A stretch of 64,000 nucleotides of DNA from Streptomyces katrae (GTDB taxonomy: Bacteria; Actinomycetota; Actinomycetes; Streptomycetales; Streptomycetaceae). Every line of letters starts with the position of its first letter. The stretch's first letter is position 1. The notes under the pieces are model-generated. The model saw only the letters and a program-made list of their open reading frames with translations, was not told the DNA's origin and did not search any database. The stretch covers positions 2,914,001 through 2,978,000 of the forward strand of contig NZ_CP020042.1 of the NCBI RefSeq assembly GCF_002028425.1, written 5' to 3'. Shown here piece by piece: positions 44,172 to 50,651 of this stretch. The translations under genes and the position numbers were made by a program.

Positions 44172-45773
44172 TTACTGGTCGAACAGAGTACGAATACTGT
44201 TAGTGATCGCCCGCCAAGAGTAACGAGAAGCCCCAGCAGGGGCTTTTTTCGTCTTCGCAGAGCCGGAATCACCCTGTCCGAATTCATCGTTTCCGGAGCC
44301 TGTCAGCGGTAGGATTTCCGTCAGCAGCCAGGTAGCACGGCGGTTGAAGTGTGGCTGGAGCTGTTCACCGTCCAGAATGAGCTTGTCGAACAGCTCAGTA
44401 ATCAACTCGCGCTTGCGGTCGCCGTTCGTGGATTTCGTGAACTCGTCGGCCGCTTGTTGGGTCATCTCAACGAAGCTAAACGCCGTGTCGAGATACGACG
44501 TGTCCTCAGCTTCCAGCGACCCCAGCTGCCGGCCGATGTCGGCCTGCTGGGCATGGAGCGAGACTGCCTTGACGTCGTACTCGCCTGCACTGACCCGCCC
44601 TTCGAGGCGGTCGTCGTACAGCATGGTCAGCTTGGTCTTGATCCGGTTCTCCTCCTGCTTGAGACCCTCCGCAGCAGCCTCTTGCAGTGAGAGCTGGGAC
44701 CGCAGGCCGACCTCAAGCTCGTTCTTGAGCCATGCAGTCAGGCGCGGCCGGGGCGCCTTCAGCCGACTTAAGGCGCCAGCCAACTGCTCCTCGATCACCT
44801 CTTGCCGGACGAAGCGCCGCCGGCTGCATGACCGCGGCTTGGGGCACTTGCCGTACCAGTAGCCTTTGGCGGTCTCCCAGACCAGCAATCCGTCACAGGC
44901 CGCACAGGTCACCAGCCCCTGAAACAGCGGGTGGTGTTTGCGGTAGTGCTGAATCTGCGTGGCACTCCGAGACAGCGTGCGCTGCACCTGCTCGAACAGC
45001 TCCACCGAGACAATCGGGTCGTGGCTGCCGGGGTACTGCTTGCCGTTCCACCGGATCACGCCGACGTAGTACGGGTTGTGCAGCATTCGGAAGACCCGGT
45101 CGCCCTTGATCGGCTTGCCGTCGATCAGCAGCCCGCGCTTGGTCATCTCGCGCGCCAAGGACCTCACCGTGAAGCGCTTCGTCTTGGCCAGCTTGAACAT
45201 CTCAACCACGAGCGGTGCGACAGCCGGCACGACCCGCTGGACCCGTTTGCCGCCGTCCAGCACGTTCTCGTAGCCGGGCGGGGGGACGGCGGGCAGCCAG
45301 CCTTGGCGCAGCTTCTCCAGCTGGCCCTTGCGCACTTCCTCGCTCAGGTTGTCGGTGTAGTTCTTGGCCACCACCACGTGCATGCCCCAGACGAACTTGT
45401 CCTGGGAGGACGAGTTCTTGTGCAGCACGAGCGAGTTCTTGGGGCAGTGCAGCCGGCGCGTGTCGTCGCTCTCCAGCCACTCTTCCACCATGACCGTGTC
45501 CTTGAAGTTTCGCAGCAGGCGATCCACCTTCTCGCAGACGAAGTGCAAGATCTGGTGTTTCTTCAGGTAGACCATGGTCTCGTTGAACGTCTTGCGCTGA
45601 TCTACCTTCGAGGCCGTCTCAGAAATATGGAACGGCTTAACAGCTTTCAGGCCAGCTCGCTCGCAGTAGTCGCGCAGAAAGCGCTCCTGGGCTTGCAGCG
45701 AGTAGCCCTCTTGTTCTTGTTCCTTGCTCGACACCCTGACCAGGATGACGGCTCGTTTTAAATTCTTACTCGT
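44172..45773 (-). CDS. Large serine recombinase; probable start codon altered to ACG
   Basis: The frame encodes a full resolvase catalytic domain only if it starts at ACG 45773: RAVILVRVSSKEQEQEGYSLQAQ includes the nucleophile Ser. AAGGAGG lies 4 bp upstream of the ACG, and ACG-AGT-AAG is one base from ATG-AGT-AAG. The first ordinary start (GTG 45734) removes the first beta strand. Then follow EKVDRLLRNFKD, a recombinase domain (GYENVLDGGKRVQRVVP; YYVGVIRWNGK), a zinc ribbon (CAACDGLLVWETAKGYWYGKCPKP) and a coiled-coil C-terminus, about 533 residues. It may be an additional integrase or an accessory transposition enzyme. Confidence 0.75.
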   Translation of the reverse strand, partial: TSKNLKRAVILVRVSSKEQEQEGYSLQAQERFLRDYCERAGLKAVKPFHISETASKVDQRKTFNETMVYLKKHQILHFVCEKVDRLLRNFKDTVMVEEWLESDDTRRLHCPKNSLVLHKNSSSQDKFVWGMHVVVAKNYTDNLSEEVRKGQLEKLRQGWLPAVPPPGYENVLDGGKRVQRVVPAVAPLVVEMFKLAKTKRFTVRSLAREMTKRGLLIDGKPIKGDRVFRMLHNPYYVGVIRWNGKQYPGSHDPIVSVELFEQVQRTLSRSATQIQHYRKHHPLFQGLVTCAACDGLLVWETAKGYWYGKCPKPRSCSRRRFVRQEVIEEQLAGALSRLKAPRPRLTAWLKNELEVGLRSQLSLQEAAAEGLKQEENRIKTKLTMLYDDRLEGRVSAGEYDVKAVSLHAQQADIGRQLGSLEAEDTSYLDTAFSFVEMTQQAADEFTKSTNGDRKRELITELFDKLILDGEQLQPHFNRRATWLLTEILPLTGSGNDEFGQGDSGSAKTKKAPAGASRYSWRAITNSIRTLFDQ

Positions 45774-45849
45774 AGAACCTCCTTCTCCGACACTTGTCGG
45801 ATGGTTAATGGTTCCCCGCCCGACTATTATGCGACCTCCCTGGGGTTAG

Positions 45850-46050
45850 TCAAGAGTTATCACCCTTGACGGCGTCATGCTCAGCTACTCGACGTTGCAC
45901 ACCGAGCTTGATTAAGGCGGTGTAGAACCGTCCGAGCCAGTCGGCAATTTCCGTAACCTCGGCCAGATCAAAGTCTTGGCCGTAGTCGTCACGCAGGATG
46001 GACTGGAGTTCGTCCAGTCGCTGAGCTTGAGTCTGCACATTGGTTGGCAT
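45850..46050 (-). CDS. Small hypothetical protein
   Basis: 66 residues from ATG 46050. It is amphipathic and helical (QRLDELQSILRDDYGQDFDLAEVTEIADWLGRFYTALIKLG) without Cys or membrane segment. The upstream region is AT-rich and has no good ribosome site, so the start is uncertain. Its bias and length fit a small actinomycete plasmid protein. It lies between the recombinase and DUF932 genes on the same strand. Confidence 0.5.
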   Translation of the reverse strand: MPTNVQTQAQRLDELQSILRDDYGQDFDLAEVTEIADWLGRFYTALIKLGVQRRVAEHDAVKGDNS

Positions 46051-46129
46051 AATAAAAACCCTCGATAAAGTGATGAGAAAACCCGAACCAGCAGAAGCCG
46101 GTCCGGGCCAGATTTGAGCGTTAAGTGAG

Positions 46130-47113
46130 TCAGGCGAGCACCACCTCCCGAACCAGCTTCAGCGCCCGCGCCTTCAGCGGCTCCGGCCTGATCAGCGTCC
46201 GGTTGAGCTTGGTCTCCCAGGTGCGGGACCGGCGAACATGGTCCAGGTACTCGCCTGCGGCCTGTACGAGCCCGTAAGCGGTGTGGGCGACCGGAGCAGT
46301 GGTTGCGGAAGCCAGGATGGTCCGGATGGCCTCACGGGCCTCCTCAACGTTCCTGGCAACCCGGTCAGTCACCAGGCCCTGGGGCGGCATCGGAATGAAC
46401 TCCCGCACGAACAGTTCGCGCTGCTGGGCCGTGACCGATATGCCGAGCAGCTCGGTAGCCAGCGCCTCGTAGGCACGCATCTCCTGGCGGGCACCCGTCA
46501 CCGCTTCGCGGGCTTGGACGACGCGGTTGCGCCAGCCCGGCTTGTGGATGAAGGAGAAGGTGGTGCCGGTGCGGTCGCCTTCGAGCTCGGCGGCCCGGAA
46601 GGTGTTGGCGCAGACGATGCGAACCGCGGTGGCTCGCAGGGTGCAGCCGCCGGGCTGGCCGTGTCGGTTGGTGATGGCCAGGTACGGCAGCGTCGGACTG
46701 TCGTCGCCGGGCAGGACGATGGGCTCGTCCAGCAGGGCCAGGCACCAGACGGAGCGACCTTCGTCCAGAGAGCCGGCGGTCTCCCAGGAAACGTTGGGCA
46801 TGGCGAGGACGGCTTCTACGATCTCGCCCATCTCGCCGTGGTCGATGACGGCGTAGCTGTCGCGGTTGATCCACAACGTGGCGCTGGTGTCGGAGCGGGC
46901 GATGCGCTGCCAGCCCTCGATGGGCCGGTACAGCGGCTGGTCGGACTCGTCAACACCGTGCAGCTCGTACACGGCCTCGGTGATCGGGTCCCAGGTCAGG
47001 CCGGCGAGCTGCCGGGCTTCGTCCCAGGTGGTGGGGTGCTGGTCCAGGACCAGCCCCTCACGGTGCCAGGGCATCTCCCTGACGGAGAACATCGACTCAA
47101 CGTCGGCAGGCAT
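46130..47113 (-). CDS. DUF932 (phage/plasmid-like) protein
   Basis: 327 residues from ATG 47113 with GGGAGG upstream. The family is recognisable from VESMFSVREMPWHREGLVL at the start, then INRDSYAVIDHGEMGEIVEAVL, LPYLAITNRHGQPGGCTLRATAVRIVCANTFRAAE and FSFIHKPGWRNRVVQAREAV. DUF932 proteins occur on plasmids, phages and mobilizable elements. Their role is unknown. They are often near replication and transfer genes, as here. Confidence 0.85.
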   Translation of the reverse strand: MPADVESMFSVREMPWHREGLVLDQHPTTWDEARQLAGLTWDPITEAVYELHGVDESDQPLYRPIEGWQRIARSDTSATLWINRDSYAVIDHGEMGEIVEAVLAMPNVSWETAGSLDEGRSVWCLALLDEPIVLPGDDSPTLPYLAITNRHGQPGGCTLRATAVRIVCANTFRAAELEGDRTGTTFSFIHKPGWRNRVVQAREAVTGARQEMRAYEALATELLGISVTAQQRELFVREFIPMPPQGLVTDRVARNVEEAREAIRTILASATTAPVAHTAYGLVQAAGEYLDHVRRSRTWETKLNRTLIRPEPLKARALKLVREVVLA

Positions 47114-47146
47114 AGCCGCCTCCCTTGATCAGTGTGGACATGAGGA

Positions 47147-47175
47147 AGGCAGCCCACCGGGATGGTGGGCTGCCT
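47147..47175 (-). terminator. Hairpin terminator between the small genes and DUF932
   Basis: A 12-bp stem AGGCAGCCCACC / GGTGGGCTGCCT with a 5-base loop. On the minus strand it lies 36 bp after the stop at 47211 and before the DUF932 ribosome site. It could attenuate or end the upstream operon. Confidence 0.75.
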
Positions 47176-47210
47176 CTTGGGTTGGGGATTGGAAGGTGCG
47201 CTTGGCCAGG

Positions 47211-47432
47211 TCAGGTCTCCCTCAGCTCGTTCCAGCAGTAGCCGCAGTCCGGCCCTGGTTCGCCGGTGAACACGGAGATCGGGATCACGTCGTCGTCCTC
47301 GTTCTCCCAGCGGTGGTGTGCCATCACCCGGAGGACGGCGTTGATCGCCTGGTCGTCACAGGTGACGTAGGTGTACGGCTCCTCGCCGTCGTAGCGCTCA
47401 CTTCCCGCGACAGTCACCGTGTAGGTGACCAT
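47211..47432 (-). CDS. Small hypothetical protein
   Basis: 73 residues from ATG 47432. It is acidic, with VTYTVTVAGSERYDGEEPYTYVTCDDQAINAVLRVMAHH and a CGYC pair near the end that could bind zinc. The next gene ends 15 bp away, so it belongs to the same operon. Family not recognised. A similar beta-strand start (VKVTYTISGSYEVE) occurs inside the 47631-48218 protein. Confidence 0.55.
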   Translation of the reverse strand: MVTYTVTVAGSERYDGEEPYTYVTCDDQAINAVLRVMAHHRWENEDDDVIPISVFTGEPGPDCGYCWNELRET

Positions 47433-47446
47433 GACGGCTCTTCCGC

Positions 47447-47629
47447 CTACTCGGTGTCGACGTACGTCAGCTCGGTGATGTGGAAGCTGGCTGCTGGGTG
47501 GAGGGCGTTGGCGTAGCCGGTGATGGGCAGACCCGTGAAGTACCGGATCTGCTCAGCCAGCCAGCACCGAGCCAGCAGCGCGTCGCACCCATCCTTGGGA
47601 TCAAAGGTGATCTTCAGGGTGAGGTCCAT
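47447..47629 (-). CDS. Small hypothetical protein
   Basis: 60 residues from ATG 47629, starting 1 bp after the stop of the upstream gene and so probably translationally coupled. DLTLKITFDPKDGCDALLARCWLAEQIRYFTGLP is a strand-helix pattern with two Cys. No family is recognised. An earlier start at 47653 is possible, but it would overlap the upstream gene. Confidence 0.55.
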   Translation of the reverse strand: MDLTLKITFDPKDGCDALLARCWLAEQIRYFTGLPITGYANALHPAASFHITELTYVDTE

Positions 47630-47630
47630 G

Positions 47631-48218
47631 TCAGCAGGCCTCGGTGGCGTCAACGTCCAGCGAGAAGCTGGTGCTGTACTCGTCCACCTGGTCGAGGCTC
47701 GACAGGTCGGGCACGAGGTACAGCTCGGCGTCCTTGATGGCCGCCTCCTCGCTGCTGTTCTCGACCTCGTAGCTGCCGGAGATCGTGTAGGTGACCTTGA
47801 CAGTCGTCATGTACGGCTCGAACTCGAACGCGGACAGGAAGCTGTCCAGCCCGTCGCGGCAGATGGAACCGTTCTCGTGCGCCTCGATGGCGTAGTCACG
47901 GATCGCGTCCAGCTTGGTGGCGTGGGCCATACGCTGCTCGGCGTGGGCCTCGATGGCGATGCGCCGGCAGATGGACAGGGCCTCGACCGCGTCACGCCAA
48001 GCGGCCTCGCGCACCACCGGGTCGGTGATGGGCTGGATCTCCAGCACCTTGATGCCATACGCCGTGATGCGTCCGGCGAAGTAGACCTCGATCAGGTCGG
48101 GGTCAGCGACCCGGAGGATGACCGCGCTCAGGTCACCAATCTGGACCGGGGCCGGCAGCAGCGCGGCCAGGTCCTGCGGCGGGAGCGTCCGCAGGACTTC
48201 GGTGGTCAGCTCAGTCAT
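47631..48218 (-). CDS. Hypothetical protein with two unlike halves
   Basis: 195 residues from ATG 48218 with AAGGAG upstream. The first ~125 residues are helical (LTTEVLRTLPPQDLAALLPAPVQIGDLSAVILRV) and contain AVEALSICRRIAIEAHAEQRMAHAT. The last ~55 residues are a beta-like segment (TTVKVTYTISGSYEVENSSEEAAIKDAELYLVPD) similar in style to the small neighbour at 47211. No known domain is recognised. It is first in the small-gene operon, directly after the structured non-coding region at 48248-48353. Confidence 0.65.
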   Translation of the reverse strand: MTELTTEVLRTLPPQDLAALLPAPVQIGDLSAVILRVADPDLIEVYFAGRITAYGIKVLEIQPITDPVVREAAWRDAVEALSICRRIAIEAHAEQRMAHATKLDAIRDYAIEAHENGSICRDGLDSFLSAFEFEPYMTTVKVTYTISGSYEVENSSEEAAIKDAELYLVPDLSSLDQVDEYSTSFSLDVDATEAC

Positions 48219-48247
48219 GGCTGACTCCTTCCGAATGGAAAAGAACA

Positions 48248-48353
48248 AGCACTGATTTCAGCGGTGAGGCTCAGTGCTCTCAAGCCTTTTCGGGCGGGTG
48301 CCCGCCCGACCAGCCATTCACCCCCAGTGGCTGGTCAAGTGGGCACCTGCCCA
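48248..48353. repeat. Four consecutive perfect inverted repeats, candidate origin or attenuator
   Basis: In 106 bp lie AGCACTGA/TCAGTGCT (48248-48255, 48271-48278), CGGGCGGG/CCCGCCCG (48291-48298, 48301-48308), GACCAGCCA/TGGCTGGTC (48308-48316, 48328-48336; it shares G48308 with the previous arm) and TGGGCA/TGCCCA (48340-48345, 48348-48353). Region lies between two minus-strand genes. Such hairpin clusters are seen at single-strand or transfer origins, or as transcription barriers. Confidence 0.65.
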
Positions 48354-48359
48354 AATTTG

Positions 48360-48731
48360 CTACAGAGGCTCGTGGCAGCGGTAACAGCGCTCGTTGTCCA
48401 TTCGCTCCCATTCGGGCATCACCTTGGGGAACCGATACGTGCTGTAGCTGTCCTCAGCAAAGCGGTTGATACCTAGCCGCTTCGCTGCCAGATCAAGACA
48501 TCGTTCCGCGCTGGGCCATTGCATGGCAAACAGGTCAATGTCATTGGGAGTGAATAATTCTCTTATGCAGTCGGAGCAATAGGACTGCTCGCCGTAGTAA
48601 TAGGCGGGTGCGTAGTGTGTTCTAGCCAGAGGTTTGTCTCCTCGCCGCAAGCGGCAGTTAGGTTGGGTGACCGGACGTGAGCCTGTGTGAGCACAAGCAA
48701 GGACAGCCTCCTTTCTGGTTAGGGAAATCAG
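48360..48731 (-). CDS. Putative zinc-binding protein, start uncertain
   Basis: The reading frame ends at 48360 with CYRCHEPL. Clear blocks are DKPLARTHYAPAYYYGEQSYCSDCIRELF, a helical middle and ERCYRCH. CSDC and CYRC resemble a split zinc ribbon. Upstream the frame runs on without a good start. An AAAGGAGG site at about 48710 is not followed by an in-frame start codon, and the CTG at 48731 is only a guess. The 5' end may be damaged or may use a rare start. It lies just after the replication-relaxation gene. Confidence 0.45.
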   Translation of the reverse strand: MISLTRKEAVLACAHTGSRPVTQPNCRLRRGDKPLARTHYAPAYYYGEQSYCSDCIRELFTPNDIDLFAMQWPSAERCLDLAAKRLGINRFAEDSYSTYRFPKVMPEWERMDNERCYRCHEPL

Positions 48732-48757
48732 GGTGATCGGGGTTATGGAGATGGGAG

Positions 48758-49636
48758 TTATGCGGGCGGGTCCAAGATCGAGGCGGCGTCGGCCAGCGTG
48801 GCGACAGTGAACAAATCCCTTATTCGGCCGGGCCAATTGTTGACCACGTTTCGGATGCGGGCGCATTCGGCGGCAGTCGGTGCGAGGAATAAGATGCGGG
48901 GTGGCTGGTCGCCCAAGCGTTGCTCGCAGAAGCAGGCGTACTGGTAATAGTTGCCGCAGGCAGTTGAGATCCGGCCGTCCTTCTCGCCGCCGTCGCAAAC
49001 TGCCACGAGCCAGGATTGCCTCGTGCTGGCCTTGACCATTGAGAACGTTGCATCCGGCTTGATGAAAAGCTCATCTTTCTTGTCGTCCTCCCGGTCCGGT
49101 CCGTGATACTTCCGCCAGGCATCTGGGTAGGTCTGGAACCGAAGCGGGCGACCTCCTCCCCGAAATGCGTTCTCGGCTAATCGGACGTAGAGCTCGGTCA
49201 CGGCCAATCGGTGCCGCAAGGCCACTCCGTAGGGTGCGGCTGTTGGCGGTAAGGCAACCCGAACGTCACCAGTGACGGCGCTGAGCCAGCGGCCCAATTC
49301 GGTCGGGACAAGGACACTGCCCAGAACCTTGGGTCGTTTCTCGCGTTTGATCAGGTGGAGCTGTTCAAGTCGCTTGGCATAGAGTCCAGCCTTGCGGGCA
49401 CGCTTGGCGGGACCAAGCGTTGGGAATAGATAGCGGCCGAGCTGCGCCACGGTCGCAACATGAATGGTGGAGAGCATCGTCAGCGCGCCTTTCTCGTCCC
49501 ACAGCAGCCCGGTGACTCGGGTCATCCGGTAAGGCGTGAGGAGTTGCCGGGCGGCGACTTCCCTACTCACCGAACGCTGGCGCAGTCGGCTGGCATGAGC
49601 CTCGATGTCGTAGGTGCTTTTAATAAATTTCAGCAT
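48758..49636 (-). CDS. Replication-relaxation family protein (copy 1)
   Basis: 292 residues from ATG 49636 with AAAGGAAA upstream. It follows the Replic_Relax pattern: LSTIHVATVAQLGRYLFPTLGPAKRARKAGLYAKRLEQLHLIKR (winged helix), RHRLAVTELYVRLAENAFRGGG, KPDATFSMV and a late RILFLAPTAAECARIRNVV. These proteins occur on actinobacterial plasmids and ICEs and are thought to start plasmid replication. It starts 30 bp after its paralogue at 49666, so it may be a duplicate with a divergent role. Confidence 0.82.
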   Translation of the reverse strand: MLKFIKSTYDIEAHASRLRQRSVSREVAARQLLTPYRMTRVTGLLWDEKGALTMLSTIHVATVAQLGRYLFPTLGPAKRARKAGLYAKRLEQLHLIKREKRPKVLGSVLVPTELGRWLSAVTGDVRVALPPTAAPYGVALRHRLAVTELYVRLAENAFRGGGRPLRFQTYPDAWRKYHGPDREDDKKDELFIKPDATFSMVKASTRQSWLVAVCDGGEKDGRISTACGNYYQYACFCEQRLGDQPPRILFLAPTAAECARIRNVVNNWPGRIRDLFTVATLADAASILDPPA

Positions 49637-49665
49637 TGGCGCTATTTCCTTTGCTTAGTAGTTGC

Positions 49666-50511
49666 TCACGGTCGTTGGTCGGCGGCTACCGGAAGCGGCC
49701 GGTGCAATGCCTCCATGGCCTGATTGTCGGTAGTGACGGCGAACAGTCCTCGGTCTTCGGCTGGCCGCTTGGCGATGACCCGGCGGATGACGCGAGCACG
49801 GGCTTCGTCCGGAACGATGAACATGACGCCGGGGAAGACGCCGAAGCGGCGGAACTCAACCTCGGACAGCTCGTAACGGCGGTAGGCGGTGCACTTCTCG
49901 GCAATGCGGCGCGGGCTCTCGGTATCGCGGTCCACCTCGATGAACCACGACAGCCTCAGCTTCAGGCCCGGTACGAGCAGGCGCGTCAACGCATCGGGTT
50001 TGAGAACCAGGCGTTCCCCAGCGAAGCCGGTGTAGTGCCGCCAGGAGTCCGGCTCGGCCTGGTACTCCTTCATCTCCGAGCCGTTCGCCTGGGCGTACTC
50101 CCGCAGTCGGACGTATAGCTCGGTGATGGCCAGCCGGTGATCAACGAAGTGGTAGCTCGGCCGCCAGCTGCGTCGCTGCCGCTGGCCCGGAGCGCGTTCG
50201 ACGCCGGTGAGCCGCAGGCCGGCCTCGGTGAGCACGTGGAGGTAGCCGGGCCGGCCGCCTCGCCGCTCGCGCGTCGGGTTGGTCAGCTTGCGCGTCAGAC
50301 CGAATCGTTCAAGGCGTAGCAGGAGCTGTCTGGCAGCTCGGGCAGCGTCCTCGGCGCTGCGGTCGGGGAACAGCAGGCGGGCGATCTGACTCGCAGTGGT
50401 CACGTGGACGATGGCCACCTCACGCATGACCTGGCGCTCCTCCACGGTTAGCACCGGGCCAGATCGCATAAGGGGACGCATGGTGGTGGGACGGGAACCG
50501 GGGAGAGACAT
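49666..50511 (-). CDS. Replication-relaxation family protein (copy 2)
   Basis: 281 residues from ATG 50511 with GGAGG upstream. The same blocks are seen: VIVHV-type winged helix (REVAIVHVTTASQIARLLFPDRSAEDAARAARQLLLRLERFGLTRK), FVDHRLAITELYVRLREYAQAN, LKPDALTRLLVPGLKLRLSWFIEVDRDTE and VMFIVPDEARARVIRRVI. It lies directly downstream of the transfer ATPase. The second copy at 48758 is clearly diverged, with similar length and order. Together they form the element's probable replication control unit. Confidence 0.85.
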   Translation of the reverse strand: MSLPGSRPTTMRPLMRSGPVLTVEERQVMREVAIVHVTTASQIARLLFPDRSAEDAARAARQLLLRLERFGLTRKLTNPTRERRGGRPGYLHVLTEAGLRLTGVERAPGQRQRRSWRPSYHFVDHRLAITELYVRLREYAQANGSEMKEYQAEPDSWRHYTGFAGERLVLKPDALTRLLVPGLKLRLSWFIEVDRDTESPRRIAEKCTAYRRYELSEVEFRRFGVFPGVMFIVPDEARARVIRRVIAKRPAEDRGLFAVTTDNQAMEALHRPLPVAADQRP

Positions 50512-50651
50512 GGGAAGACCTCCGATAAGGCAATGAGATGTATGAGAAAGGCTGAAGAGTCGTACGCACTTGGGGCCCGTGACCAGGTATGACGGGGATG
50601 AGTCACTACACCGAGCGGAGCAGGTTTCGGAGCAGCCAGATGACGGCGCAG

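Noticed and set aside
44172..45773. Serine recombinase as the element's integrase
   Set aside because: The element ends are tRNA-based 47-bp repeats next to a tyrosine integrase. Large serine integrases use short cores and are usually at the element edge.
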